From Pararge aegeria (Eukaryota; Arthropoda; Insecta; Lepidoptera; Nymphalidae), in the NCBI RefSeq assembly GCF_905163445.1, contig NC_053183.1:19902001-19966000 (forward strand): a stretch of 64,000 nucleotides of DNA, given 5' to 3'. The position numbers and the translations under genes were made by a program. The notes under the pieces are model-generated. The model saw only the letters and a list, made by a program, of their open reading frames with translations. It was not told where the DNA came from and did no database searches. Shown piece by piece: positions 52,940-63,410 of the stretch; within the stretch, counting starts at the first letter, position 1; each line of letters starts with the position of its first letter.

Positions 52940-53200
52940 TAGAGTTTTTTGTGACAGAGCTCGTCCGGGGAAGTACTAACTCCTTGCTTATTTCTGCCGC
53001 TAAGCATTTGTGCAAAGCTGTTCTGGGCTAAAGGGCGTGGTCGCAGGTGTATTTACAAGCTCACGAAGCTTAACACGTACGTCTCAAATTGTTGCAGGAC
53101 GTTGTCCTTGTATGCCCTGTGTAGTGTTGCTCTGTTCATTGGCGACGGTTTTCGACTTATCATCAGGTATGCCATCTGCTTGGTCCGTCAATTATAACTT
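52940..53200 (+). repeat. Family F, longest copy
   Basis: GACAGAGCTCGTCCGGGGAAG, TATTTCTGCCGCTAAGC, AAGGGCGTGGTCGCAGG, CACGTACGTCTCAAATTG, GTAGTGTTGCTCTGTTC, TCATCAGGTATGCC. Copies at 2428, 7355, 40240 and 44590. Class unknown. Confidence 0.65.
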
Positions 53201-53244
53201 TAAAAAAAAGGACCTTTTGATGCGTACATTACATTAAAAATTTT

Positions 53245-53480
53245 AAACTGAAATTTTCGTGGTTAAACAACATTTCTTAAATATAGTTCAACGGGTACAT
53301 ACCACGATAATATTTTTGGATTTTTCGATATTTCGACCCAGTTGCATGGATCGGTCACGACGGGACTGCGTTGGTACGAGATGTAAAGTTGGATGTCACG
53401 GGCAGAATCTGACTACCCGCTTTCGTGTTCCTTTCGTCGGTATTTCACGAACTGTTCGACACACTACACTGACAACGTCA
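53245..53480 (-). mobile_element. Possible Penelope-like element segment
   Basis: The minus strand has GACCGATCCATGCAACTGGG followed by TCGAAATATCG: a GATCC/GGGTC stem closed by ATGCAACT and followed by GAAA. GGTATGTACCCGTTGAAC is nearby. I recall this combination from Penelope-like elements, but no reverse transcriptase is visible. Confidence 0.35.
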
Positions 53481-53632
53481 CTCTAAAATTGAGAAGCTGT
53501 ACGATGGTTTCTTGGTTTGCATAATTCTAGCACTGGATTCCACACACTTGCTAATTTAAAACCCGTCCTCACGATTGAAGTTTTTATGCTTCCGAATTTC
53601 AATTTAAAAGTGACGTTGTCAGTGTAGTGTGT
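53459..53632. repeat. Inverted repeat, about 34-bp arms
   Basis: 53459-53492 (ACACACTACACTGACAACG start) pairs with the segment ending near 53632 with a few mismatches; about 105 bp between. It overlaps the right edge of the preceding element. Confidence 0.65.
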
Positions 53633-53850
53633 AACTTTGAACTTATTAACCATATCTCCAAGCTATAAAAAAGGAGACAGTTTATTGCAAATACCCTTCC
53701 CTTTACTTCATCATTAGGATTTAACCATCAAAGTCCTATCGCTGGGCACAAACATAAAAATATCAGGACGGAAATGTTTATAGAGCGTTGCAATATATAT
53801 GCCAAGATCTATCCTGCTTTTAAAGCTAAAAAACTTAATTTGGGAGTAAA

Positions 53851-54292
53851 GTAATGCCAATAGCTCTGTGGGAAGGACTTCGAATTCCCTTTCGGGGGAC
53901 GAGTTGGAATCCCAGCACGCACCTCTAACTTTTGTGCGTTTTAAGATATCACTTGCTTCAACGGTGAAGGAAAACGTCGTGAGGAAACTTGCTTACCTGA
54001 TAGTTCTCCGTAATGTTACCAACAGTGGCGTGCACTTCATACATGCGCAAATGCTTACCCTAAAATTGATTATAACTCGTGTAGGAGGAGGATTTTTGCC
54101 ATTTTCCTGCCTTATGCATACCCTGGTAAGAAAGTCAGTGCACGCCACTGGTTACCAAAGGTGTTTGAAGTCCACTTATCCGCACAGAGCTGTTACCTAC
54201 CGTGCGGACTACGGACTGAGCCCCTTCTCATTGTGGGAGGAGACCGGTGATCGGTTGTGAGCCGGTAGTGGGTGGATATGATGATGATGAGT
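53851..54292 (+). mobile_element. SINE-A interrupted by a hAT-type MITE
   Basis: Head AGCTCTGTGGGAAGGACTTC, B box GAGTTGGAATCCCAGCACGC, body to TAATGTTACCAA; the MITE; then GTTACCAAAGGTGTTTG, CTTCTCATTGTGGGAGGAG and an ATGATGATGAG tail. Confidence 0.82.
54023..54150 (+). mobile_element. hAT-type MITE, second copy
   Basis: 128 bp, ends CAGTGGCGTGCACT and GTGCACGCCACTG. Perfect 8-bp duplication GTTACCAA at 54015-54022 and 54151-54158. Interior related to 50884-51025 (CTTCATACA, TATGCATACCCTGG). Confidence 0.9.
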
Positions 54293-54944
54293 CCTCAATA
54301 TGAAATGATGAAGATACACGTGTATTTCACGTTAGTTACCGTAAAACTTACACCGAGGTTTTAATTCTATAGCCATGCAAAGAGTCGTTAGCATTCGTTC
54401 GGATTTTGGTAGACTTTTGTAGGACCGGAAAGTCGGTGGTCTGCGCAGGACTTTAGCAATTTGTTAAATTTCACACAAACGCCCTGAGCCATGGAGGGTT
54501 AGAAAGCGGTACGCAATTTGTTGAATTCGGAAATTTTAAATATTATACCGACAAAACTTTTACTATTTGTTTAGGATATGTGTGCGAAGGCGATATGTCA
54601 TTTTCAATTTAACATCATTGTTTACTGGTTAGCAACTCGCTCTTTAGTTTAGTTATTAGAATTTTGAGCATTGGTTTTCAATAGGAAAAATTAACTACCA
54701 GTCCGATAGATTGGCTGTAACCTGTGGTAATCAACGCTAAGGCCCACCAAGCAACATTGTAGGAGCGTTGTGGGTCTTTATTAAAGGAGAGGAGGCACCT
54801 TTTGCAGACGATATTATGCTTATAATGGAAATGAGTCGGGCAGTAGGCGAGCTAGTAGCAGTAGCAACGCGGTGTTTGTTTAAATTTACTAAGCAGATGT
54901 TGTACTCCGGAAAAGTAGCAGGGTATACCTTTTTTTTGGATTAT
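54293..54944. other. No firm gene; weak RT-like ORF
   Basis: 54768-54992 (+) contains APFADDIMLIMEMSRAV. FADD is compatible with RT motif C, but no other RT motif surrounds it, and the end runs into a SINE-D. Treated as a possible LINE scrap only. Confidence 0.25.
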
Positions 54945-55170
54945 TGTACAACAAGCTCGCCCTTGACTGCAATCTCACTCGGTGGTGAGTGACGATGCGG
55001 TCTTAGATTGTAGCGGGCTAACCTGATAGGCAGTATGAATGTTACATTAAACCCATACAGCGAATTGGTTTCTACGCAACATCGTAAAAATTTAAAAATT
55101 AAGAATTCCCAAATCGCCTTGCCGGAAATCGAACTTTTGACCACAGCGATCATAGGTGTGCCAGGATGGT
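54945..55170 (-). mobile_element. SINE-D
   Basis: AGCTCGCCCTTGACTGCAATC, TTAGATTGTAGCGGGCTAACC, TTGGTTTCTACGCAACATCG, then head half CGCCTTGCCGGAAATCG. The CTCTGGTCTGG block is deleted. Confidence 0.68.
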
Positions 55171-55717
55171 CGTCAAATATACACACAGTAATATATTCAT
55201 ATACCAATACATTGATCGCACAGTGGCTTTCTGCAATTAGTGGAATCATAAAATAATGTCAACGAGGTTGAGCAGCTACTGTGTTTCTACCAGCTGGTCT
55301 TGACAACAAACAGACATACCCTACGTTCCAAAAACGTTTACAGAGTAAGCCTTCTTGAATAATTTACCATTCGTCCAAGTTTAAAGCGACCATAAACTTT
55401 GGTGCGGTCTATAAAAATATAACGTTATTCTCCCTTCTTTCCCGCACTATAATCATTCATACTCCGATCCCGAAGTTTTATATAGCCACTTAATGGTGCC
55501 GGGGTGTTTTCAAGAGAATTAACCTGTAATTTGTCTACGTCTCCATCCCGAGGAGGTTCTTTATGCTTGACAGTTTTTTTTCTCCTCCCACTTAGCTGAA
55601 AGTACTAGCTATTGTCCTGAAATCCAACCTATTTTTAAAATACTTCAGGCTACAATCTCTGTTGACTATATAAGGCTGATAAGTGTTTTTAGTTTTTACA
55701 CAATATAAAATAAAATA
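55171..55717. other. No recognisable feature
   Basis: No supported gene or repeat. Confidence 0.4.
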
Positions 55718-55975
55718 AATAAATAAATATACTACAACAATACACACATCGCCATCTAGCCCCAAAGAAGGCATAGCTTGTGTTATGGGTACTAAGATGA
55801 CTAATGAATAATTATGTGAATAATATACATAAATACCTATAATATACAGATAAACACCCAGACACTGAAAAACATTCATGTTCATCACACAAACATTGTC
55901 CAGTTGTGGTAATCGAACCCACGGCCTTGGCTCAGAAAGCAGGGTCGCTGCCCACTGCGCCAATCGGCCGTCAAT
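55718..55975 (-). mobile_element. SINE-B, full length
   Basis: AATATACTACAACAATACAC, AAGAAGGCATAGCTTGTG, CCAGTTGTGGTAATCGAACC and CACTGCGCCAATCGGCCGTC. Confidence 0.82.
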
Positions 55976-56162
55976 ATATATTTAGTTTCACTTTTAATAC
56001 ATAACAAAGTTCGTTTCTATTGGCATTCGATTCAATTCGTTGGCATACAAAATAATTACCCCCGTTTCACTTATACCCCGATTATAAAGAAACTCTTTCA
56101 TAGCTGATATTATCTACAACAAAGTAAAGGGAACCAAATTTAAATCATACTATTTATTTTTA

Positions 56163-56412
56163 GACAGCTGGTTGGCGCAGTGGGCAGCGACCCTGCTTTT
56201 TGCGTCCGTGGGTTCGATTCCCACAACTGGAAAAATGTTTGTGTGACGCACTTGAATATTTTTCAATGTTTATCTTTATATTATAAGTATTTATGTGAAT
56301 TATATTCATCAAAATATTGATCAGCTTCTTAGTAACCATAACACAAGCTACGCTTACTTTGAGGCTAGATGGCGATGCGTATATTGTCGAAGTAGGTATA
56401 TTTATATTTATT
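56163..56412 (+). mobile_element. SINE-B, full length
   Basis: ACAGCTGGTTGGCGCAGTGG, GTGGGTTCGATTCCCACAAC, ACGCTTACTTTGAGGCTAG, ending AGTAGGTATATTTATATTTA. It faces the minus-strand copy at 55718-55975, about 190 bp apart. Confidence 0.8.
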
Positions 56413-57594
56413 TATATTTCAACCCTCTTTCACATTCACCCCTTTACGGAATATACACGCGTCCTCTGTTACTCCTTTTAAAATTGTACTCACCTTTGAA
56501 AGTCCTTCCAAAATCGGTGCAGCTGTATTGGAGACAAGCTCAAACAAACACAGACAGATATTTCCTTTATACTTTTTTTTGGTAAAAAGCTATAATTTGA
56601 CATAACAGACTGACATTTGAATTCGTTTATTTCTACATTAAAAGGTTGTGACTTTTCAATGACGAACTACGTGAATAATTGGAGTGTCATACCATAAATT
56701 AAGATTTTCCCATTATTCCTTTTTCAATTGCATTCTTAGTTAAACAAGGCCACCTATATAAATTTCATTGTAGCACTCGTATATATTTACGCTGTTTTCA
56801 AACAGCGCGTTTACTTACGCTATTCTGAAAATAATTTTATTAATTACGTGAGAACTTTTAAATTCCCCTCACCCATTATACAACAGTTATAATAATTTGA
56901 TTTTTCTTTGTGTCGTTAGTTTATTATCTGCGTGTTCAAACGCTATTTTTGTGCGACACGAATTTATTGTATGAGTAGTGTTATTTCAAACCTAGTTACC
57001 TTTGTGAAGGTGGGGTGATAAATGTGCTCTGATCACGATTCTGACAGTGTTCATAATAATATATTATGCTTTTTTTACTGTCGCAAAAAATAATATAGTT
57101 AGCCAAATTAAATTCTCTGGGTTCTATTGATACAATAATAATGGCATTGATCATTCACTGCTGAAAGCAAGACTTATAAACTACAATGTATTTGAAGTTC
57201 ATCTCTAAATTTTCATCACCAATTATTTTTGTGTGTAAAATTGTGGCCCGCTACTTTCTCCGCGCTTGTTTCGATTTTTGATGAATTTCTCAGTAACCAT
57301 TGATTTTCCTGGGCTAATAATTTATTTCGTCTGTCTTTGAAAATAAATAAGCCATATGCAGAAATTGAAAAAAAAAATAGTTATGAATAAACTTTCAAAC
57401 AAATAAACAAATAGAGACACTTTCAGATTTAAAATATTAGTATGAATTGAATATCACAGAAAAAAAAACTATGGAAACATTCGCAGTACGAATCGCCTTC
57501 AATTTTGTGACTTAGGAGTTCCATGTTAAGACGAAAGTGCTTCGATCGAAACGAGAACGCAAATAAAAAAAATACAAAGACATGACTGTCGAAC
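56413..57594. other. No gene; small TE scrap at 56490-56560
   Basis: CTTCCAAAATCGGTGCAGC and AAACAAACACAGACAG resemble a common repeat tail. The rest is AT-rich and unassigned. Confidence 0.4.
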
Positions 57595-57780
57595 ACTTAG
57601 ACCCGTTCCTCATTAGCAATACTTTCGCAAAAAGGTTGTCTGGGAGAGATCGTCTTAGCGATAAGACCGTCTTTGCACAACTAAACTAGTTCCGTTTTTT
57701 ATTTTATCTATTCTGTTTCTTTTTGTATTTTGTGTTTGTATGAAAATAATAAATAAAGAATTAAATAATAATAATTATAG
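57595..57780 (+). mobile_element. LINE-3 3' UTR
   Basis: AGACCCGTTCCTCATTAGC, AGGTTGTCTGGGAGAGATCG, TTAGCGATAAGACCGTC, TTTGCACAACTAAACTAG, AATAAAGAATTAAATAATAA. Confidence 0.7.
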
Positions 57781-57879
57781 ATAGATAGACATAATTAACT
57801 TATTGCGACAAAACACAAAGAAAGAATACAAAGAAAACAAAGACATAAATGTACATAGTGTGTGACTTAGGACACTTGT

Positions 57880-58110
57880 TTGTTTATTGGTTTGAAAGCT
57901 TTATTGCACATACACATTTTAAACAAAGTAAACACATATACAGAAATAAACTTAGAATAGAAAAAAAAGCGTGCAAAGGCGGTCTTATCACTAAAGCAAT
58001 CTCTTCCAACCTTGACGTTAGGAAAGACTAAGGAACTGTGTGGTGCAGCAATTCAAGTTTAAAATATATATGTATCATAATAAATATAAAAAATAATAAT
58101 AATAAACTAC
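57880..58110 (-). mobile_element. LINE-3 3' UTR, opposite orientation
   Basis: GTGCAAAGGCGGTCTTATC, ACTAAAGCAATCTCTTCC, then TGTGGTGCAGCAATTC. With 57595-57780 it forms a tail-to-tail pair around 57780-57880. Confidence 0.65.
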
Positions 58111-58286
58111 TTACTCATACATTCTAATACTACACAAATATTATACATAATATATACATATATATATAGCATCAGCATCTTAGTAACTGTGCCTCGCTGC
58201 GGTGGTTTCGAGGACGTTTTAGATTTGATTTAGTTTTAAATAGTTTATTTTAGGTTATATTTATAAAACAAATGTAAGAGACGCTT

Positions 58287-58287
<1 letters not shown>

Positions 58288-58320
<33 letters not shown>
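58288..58320. repeat. (AT)n microsatellite
   Basis: About 15 uninterrupted AT units. Confidence 0.95.
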
Positions 58321-58321
<1 letters not shown>

Positions 58322-58436
58322 TATATACATATTTATGCAGTATACTACGCACTATAAAATAACATAGATAAGAAAAGGTTTTCCAAACGCTTCTTGAATA
58401 TATTTAGAGATTGAGCCTGGCGTACACTTATTCATT

Positions 58437-58505
58437 GAGTGAGTAAAACTGGAATACTTTGGACATTCCCATGCTACATCTTAAATATTCCAGTTTAACT
58501 CACTC
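58437..58505. repeat. 20-bp inverted repeat
   Basis: GAGTGAGTAAAACTGGAATA (58437-58456) pairs with 58486-58505 with one mismatch over a 29-nt loop. Confidence 0.75.
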
Positions 58506-58997
58506 GCTCAGTGTGCTCACGAATGCAAAATCAACTTGACAGAGTGAGTTTTAAACGACTGATTAACATCATGCACGTGAGAAACAACATATTTTGCCAG
58601 TCTCTAGTCTAAACTTTAAAATTCGCTGCGGACGAAGTAGATATGAAACGCAAGAATAACTTGTACAATTGTTTGACTTGCCCTCAGTTGTTTACTCGAG
58701 AGATATCCCCGAGCAAACACTCGCTTACGACTTACAGTTGCAGGTTACAAATATAGCGCACGCAAATTGTGGCAGACTCTATTTCTTAAATATAAGTAGT
58801 GTGTTCTATGTTATTGTTGACCAAGCAAAGTGAATACCGCAAGATAGCCAAGTAAAGTGGCACATTCCCCGTCCGTCCGTCGCCTTCTTTTTAAAAACCC
58901 GTTACTTATGAATAATATGTATAAATAATTATAATCCTAATAATCCCTATACCTTTATTAATTATACTTATATTTATATGTATATATTATTATTATT
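58506..58997. other. No recognisable feature
   Basis: GCGGACGAAGTAG at 58629 resembles a Helitron hairpin half, but no CTAG border follows. Confidence 0.35.
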
Positions 58998-59367
58998 ACT
59001 ATACTTACTAATTTTATAAAGGTGAATGTAAGTTATTATATAGTATATATATAATATTTATTTTTGTAATATAGAGGTTATAATATGTGTTTAATTTTGC
59101 CCAAACTTTGTGTAGATTTGAATGTGGTTGGAGGTAGAGGACAGAACTCCTCAGCGGACGGCAGCAAACCCCTCAGTAAAGGTGCTATAGCGATACTGAA
59201 TACTTTAATTTTTTTTTGTGTTTAATGAAATTTGGCATGCATGTAGCCTTGGATATGGAGAAGAACATAGGCTAGCTATTATTACGATTCCTTAAGTAGT
59301 TTTCGAGGCAAAAGTGAAAATTATTAACGAGCGAAGCTTAAGACATCAATTCGAAGTCGCGGGCTAG
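58998..59367 (+). mobile_element. Degenerate Helitron sharing its core with 46940-47323
   Basis: Shared core AATTTTGCCCAAACTTTGTG, GAGGACAGAACTCCTCAGCG and GCGATACTGAATACTTTAA. The 3' border GTCGCGGGCTAG|T (59367) is intact. The 5' end near TACTTACTAATTTTATAAAG is only approximate. Confidence 0.6.
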
Positions 59368-59451
59368 TATTATACAAAGATACGATATATATGTATATAT
59401 ATATATTAATGAGGGGACGCCTGCCATTGCCAGACGGGTGATCAGTCCTCT

Positions 59452-59790
59452 TTAAGGACTATTCAACCCTATTCCCCATGTTTGAGAAAAAGGTTTACTG
59501 GGGTCCCGGCAGCATCCCCCCTGAAACCTACCAGTCCTTTTGGTGAACCTCATGATATCCCTTATAGTGAGGTTTGCTAGGTCTTCTTCACTTATTCTAT
59601 CCTTACCTAGTAGTTCCCATCTTACCAGCGCGTACATGGGCTACTCAGCTATGAAGTGTAAACTGGTTTCCACCTCACCGCACTTTGGACAGGATGGATC
59701 TGATACATCTCTCATTATCGTTAGGTGTCTATTTAACAATGGTCATGTGGCTATGCCTGCTACCAGTGCTACATTTTTTTTGTTCTAATA
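59452..59790 (-). pseudogene. LINE C-terminal region with zinc-knuckle-like motif
   Basis: The minus strand reads PLLNRHLTIMRDVSDPSC, PKCGEVETSLHFIAE, a stop, then PMYALVRWELLGKDRISEED and LTIRDIMRFTKRTGRF. PLNxHLxxM...CxxCxxxExxxHxxxxC follows RNase H in LINE clades such as I, R1 and LOA. The last cysteine position is replaced by TAG here, and another stop lies upstream. Dead fragment. Confidence 0.62.
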
Positions 59791-59799
59791 GACTAGCGC

Positions 59800-59895
59800 T
59801 GGCCCACACATCTCGCCTGATGGAAAGTGTAGATGTGGCCTAAGATGGGACGCGCTTGCCTAGAAGATGCCTCTCGCTCTTGCTTTAAATATATT
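59800..59895 (-). pseudogene. LINE C-terminal end
   Basis: The minus strand gives IFKARARGIF, a stop, then ASASHLRPHLHFPSGE, the usual extreme end of a jockey/CR1-like ORF. It shares GTGGCCTAAGATGGGACGCG (59837-59856) with 4903. Confidence 0.5.
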
Positions 59896-59949
59896 GGTTC
59901 TGCTCTGTGACATTAGTTGTTTTGTCTTTTTCTTGTCGAATGTCTATGC

Positions 59950-60330
59950 AACTACTTAGTCATCATCATCATGTCAACCAATCGACGTCCACCGCTGGAC
60001 TTAGGCCTTTTGTAGGGAGTTTCACAATACACGGTCCCGGGCCGCTTGCCTCCAGCGGCTCCCAGCGACTCGCCTGATGTCATCTGTCCACCTCGTTGGG
60101 GGCCGACCTACGCTACCTTTACCGGTGCGGAGTCGCCATTCCAGCACCTTAAGACCCCAACGTCCATCGGTTCTCCGAGCTATGTGCACTGCCCATTGCC
60201 ACTTCAGCTTCGCGACTCGCTGAGCTATGTCGGTAACTCTAGTTCTTCTACGGATCTCCTCATTTGTGATTTGATCACGTAGAGATACTCCTAGCATAGC
60301 TCTCTCCATCGCCCGCTGAGAGAGCTAGGA
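59950..60330 (-). pseudogene. RTE-type LINE C-terminus with 3' tail
   Basis: ORF 60309-60022 reads ERAMLGVSLRDQITNEEI, DIAQRVAKLKWQWAVHIARR, KVLEWRLRTGKGSVGRPPTR and WTDDIRRVAGSRWRQAARDR. QRAMERAMLGVSLRD..IRRRT and KWQWAGHIARR are standard for RTE-type elements. The tail with CCAGCGGTGGACGTCG runs into (ATG)n at 59950. About 95 codons open; palm and endonuclease missing. Confidence 0.82.
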
Positions 60331-60574
60331 GTAACTACGTAGTGCTTGGTGGTAATCCTACGAGATTGTGAGGGATGACGCAGCTTCAGGCGGAGTACGG
60401 TGGATGAATTATAATATTTTCGCTACTGCGTCGAAAACTCCCAGCTGGTATTAACTAAATCCGGCTTCGCTTAATCCAGTCGCGATGCAGTGCGTCTTAG
60501 TGCCAGATTGGAATATTAATATCTTTATCTTATTCAGCAACGTAGTGTGTCCTAGATGCGATAGCTTTATCAAA

Positions 60575-60650
60575 CTAGTTGAGGTCCCTCGCTACTTCGT
60601 CCGCGTATAAGTCAAATTTAAATATGACTCTAGGAAATGAAAGCAATTTA
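60575..60650 (-). mobile_element. Helitron 3' end
   Basis: CTAG at 60575-60578 followed by AGGTCCCTCGCTACTTCGTC: reverse of the 3' hairpin and border. The other end was not found. Confidence 0.5.
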
Positions 60651-60654
60651 ACGC

Positions 60655-60960
60655 CTATTTATTTATACTTTATTTATACTCTTTATTTGTACACAACTCA
60701 GAAAAACGAGACAAAAAAAAGAACAAACACATGAAGAATGAAGCAGGATACAAAAGGCGCCCTTATCGCTAAGTAGCGATCTCTGCCAGGCAACCTTAGG
60801 ATTAGGAAAACTAAAAAGAAAACGAATAGGTGGGGTACACTATTTAATACATACAAACGAATATCTACATACTAATACATAAACCAGACTACACAAATAC
60901 AAAAATACTATTGATAAATATAAAAAATAAATATACTAATACATACCATAGCTACCTTTC
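60655..60960 (-). mobile_element. LINE-3 3' UTR
   Basis: AAGGCGCCCTTATCGCTAAG, TAGCGATCTCTGCCAGGC, AACCTTAGGATTAGGAAAAC, with A-rich tail to the left. Same subfamily as 20640 and 29570. Confidence 0.65.
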
Positions 60961-61064
60961 TGATGGAATACTTAGTGTTATGCCGGTAAGTACAGTGGAG
61001 GATGGAGGAGGTTTTTAGTTCCCTTTATAATTATTGGTGAATTCGGGCATGCCAGTTAATGGTA

Positions 61065-61345
61065 TCCATGAGGATTTTCCTCCACCATATATATATATAA
61101 AAAAAGTCAACTTTAAAAGATAGACATATGCTTTCAAAGAACAACTTTAAAAGTTGGAATGATTTTATCGGAACTTATAGGAAAAACAAATCCCAATTTT
61201 GAAACATTCTTTGCTATTGGTCTTAGCGCGACGATATTTGCTCGATAAATGTGATATTCAACACTGAAATAATTTTTCGAATCAGAGCAGTAGTTCTTGA
61301 AATCATCACGTTCAAGAAAACAAACAAACAAATAAACTCTTCAGG
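61065..61345 (-). mobile_element. Family H copy
   Basis: AACTTTAAAAGATAGACATATG, TTTGCTATTGGTCTTAGCG, GATTTTATCGG, AGTAGTTCTTGAAATCATC and CGTTCAAG follow the order in 2919-3246. The CTAG end is lost. Confidence 0.6.
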
Positions 61346-61353
61346 TTTGTATA

Positions 61354-61440
61354 TCCTACTAATATTTTAAATGTGAAAGTGTGGTTGTTTGCTACTAGAG
61401 GTCCCTCGCGACTTCGTCCGCGTATAAACGATCGATATAT
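61354..61440. mobile_element. Two abutting Helitron ends
   Basis: A|TCCTACTAATATTTTAAATG (61354, 5' end, plus) lies 41 bp before CTAGAGGTCCCTCGCGACTTC (61395, 3' end in reverse). Two elements of opposite orientation meet here. Confidence 0.5.
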
Positions 61441-61579
61441 AAACTTAGATCACGCATCAAATTTATAGAAATAGGTATAGTTACAGTAGCCTCGCAATAT
61501 ATTTATAATAATATAATTAAAACATATGTAATTTTAAAAACAAAAAGTAAATATAAACAATCGGCATACTAGAAACTGA

Positions 61580-62010
61580 CCGAAATTAGTGATATCTGTA
61601 TATAGTCTGAGAAAAGTACAGAAATCCTTTTGGAGGATGGATGGGTATATATGCTTTTATAACATGATACCGAAGCTAATATTCGATCTACCTTTACCTA
61701 ACTTTAAACAATGTATTAAACCACATTTAACCAATCATGTTTACTATAAGATTCATGAATTCCTTAACGACAAGGCTTCTTGGAAGCAAGACACTGCCCT
61801 CTCATCTCTCACAAAACAGAAAAATTCTTAAGATTGTTAAACTATAAAATGATATTGGAAAAGAGCAATCTGCTGAGTTTCTAGCCAGCTCTTCTCAGTG
61901 GAATTTGCCTTCCGAACTGGTGGTAGAGTCACTACAAACACACTGACTAAAAGTTTCAAAAGTGCTTGTGAAGTAGGCCTACTTGAAATAAATGAATTTG
62001 TTTTTGAATT
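61580..62010 (+). pseudogene. LINE-2 C-terminus and 3' UTR
   Basis: ORF 61589-61831 reads YSLRKVQKSFWRMDGYICFY, NMIPKLIFDLPLPNFKQCI and NHVYYKIHEFLNDKASW, ending KQKNS. The 3' UTR follows with AGAGCAATCTGCTGAG, TGCCTTCCGAACTGGTGG, GAAGTAGGCCTACTTGAAAT and AATGAATTTG. Sister copy to 39640-40110, oppositely oriented. A 2-nt-scale indel near WRMDG distorts the frame. Confidence 0.75.
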
Positions 62011-62019
62011 TTTTTAAAA

Positions 62020-62245
62020 GTTCATCATTCTATCGAAACTTAAAGGAAAAAAAAACACCGATTTTGAAATATTCTTTACTGGTGCTATGCTCCTTTTGGT
62101 CTTAGCGTGATGAATTTGCTCGATAAATGTAATTTTTATCAGTGACAGAATGTTTCAAATCAGACCAGTAGTTGTTGAAATCATCGCCTTCAAGTAAACA
62201 AACAAGCAAAGTCTTCAATTTTATATTAGTATATATATATATAAT
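62020..62245 (-). mobile_element. Family H copy
   Basis: CACCGATTTTGAAATATTC, TGGTGCTATGCTCCTTTTGG, GTAGTTGTTGAAATCATCGC, ending TATATTAGTATATATATAT. Confidence 0.6.
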
Positions 62246-62614
62246 TTTCGGCCATGATAAGTTTTTCTTCGAAAGCTATACCTACGACTTTAAGCGTTGG
62301 TTTTGCACCATCTGTTTCTGCGCATAGTCTTTACCGTCAATGAATAAGCAGGATAGACCCGCCTAAGGCAGCTCATTTCTCAGCTCCGTACCGCAGAAGC
62401 GTAAAGAAAGGCATTCTTCATGTTCCCGACTGCATTCAGCCGCCGTCTTGAAGCGTTTTTCATGTAAAGATTCAGCTATGGGCGAAATGCATACTGGAGT
62501 GAGGGACGTGAGGGAATTTCAACGTTCTTTCTTTGCTGGTACAAGTTTTTCTGTTGAATACAATTTTTTTCGAAATATGTTGTTATAGTGTAAAAAAGCG
62601 AAAAAAGGTTGTAT
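62246..62614. other. No recognisable gene
   Basis: Moderate GC (CTGCATTCAGCCGCCGTC, 62431-62448) but no ORF with motif. Unassigned. Confidence 0.35.
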
Positions 62615-62775
62615 GAAAAAGCAGCTGTCCACGCGGACGCATCGCTCACTCAAGTAGAGACAGATGTCGAACGCTGCCGAACGCTTAGGCCGATTGTGCC
62701 TCTTTGTCGCTCCTTCAGCGCTCTCGCTTGCACCGCTCAGAGCGAGGTAACGCCGCATGAGTCATGGTTTGGGTC
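62615..62775 (-). mobile_element. MITE-J core, reverse
   Basis: TCCACGCGGACGCATCGCTC, ACTCAAGTAGAGACAG, TCTTTGTCGCTCC, CAGAGCGAGGTAACGCCGC. About 55 bp further right ATAGTCACGTTGAC (62828-62841) may be the terminal motif. Confidence 0.6.
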
Positions 62776-63077
62776 TACTCCCACTATGAGAAAGAGTCAG
62801 GCAAGTGCAACGAGAGAATGATGCAAATAGTCACGTTGACTTTGAAGAATTTGCATCACAACATAATTATTTATAGGAAACTTGTTTTGACCTCGAAACT
62901 AGACTGCTACGCGGCCTGGAAACAATGATTAATCATTTCGAGGCCGCGTGGGTAAGTGTGAAGTTTTTTTGTTGTGACGTACATTCGTTGTGCTGTGAAT
63001 CGTGATCGGAATCTTTAAGTGTTTTCATATTCGTCGTTTCACGATTTTGCTGAAAACTAATTAATGACAAGCAATAT
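62776..63077. other. No gene; short inverted pair
   Basis: CGCGGCCT (62912) and AGGCCGCG (62941) flank about 20 bp. Nothing else assigned. Confidence 0.35.
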
Positions 63078-63320
63078 TGTAGCGGTGACAGCGTAGCGGT
63101 AGGAGCTCGACTACATTTTCGGGGGGCCTAGTTCGAATCCCAGCACGCACAACGAAGTTCTGTGCGTTATAAGTAATTAAAATATCACTTGTTTCAACGG
63201 TGAAGGAAAACATCGTGAGGAAACCTGCATGCCTGAGCGTTCTCTTAAATGTTATTAAAGGCGTGTGGAGTCCACCGATGCGCACTGGGCAAGAATGGTG
63301 GACTACGGCCTGTCTTATAT
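63078..63320 (+). mobile_element. SINE-A, nearly full length
   Basis: Head TAGCGGTGACAGCGTAGCGG, B box CTAGTTCGAATCCCAGCACGC, CTTGTTTCAACGGTGAAGG, GTGTGGAGTCCACCGATGCG, ending GGTGGACTACGGCCTG without the ATG tail. Confidence 0.78.
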
Positions 63321-63335
63321 ATACAGTGCCGTACA

Positions 63336-63410
63336 TCCGTACTCATATTATAAATGTGAACACGTGTTTGGATGTTCTTCCAATACGCACAAACTCAACA
63401 AATAATCCTA
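63336..63410 (+). mobile_element. Helitron 5' end
   Basis: A|TCCGTACTCATATTATAAAT at 63336 with GTGAACACGTG after it. The 3' end was not found. Confidence 0.45.

Noticed and set aside
54768..54992. Reverse transcriptase identified from FADD
   Set aside because: A single four-residue match without neighbouring RT motifs is not enough; kept only as a low-confidence scrap.
55718..56412. Opposed SINE-B copies as one foldback transposon
   Set aside because: Each has its own tRNA-like head and tail and no shared outer duplication was seen; two independent insertions are simpler.
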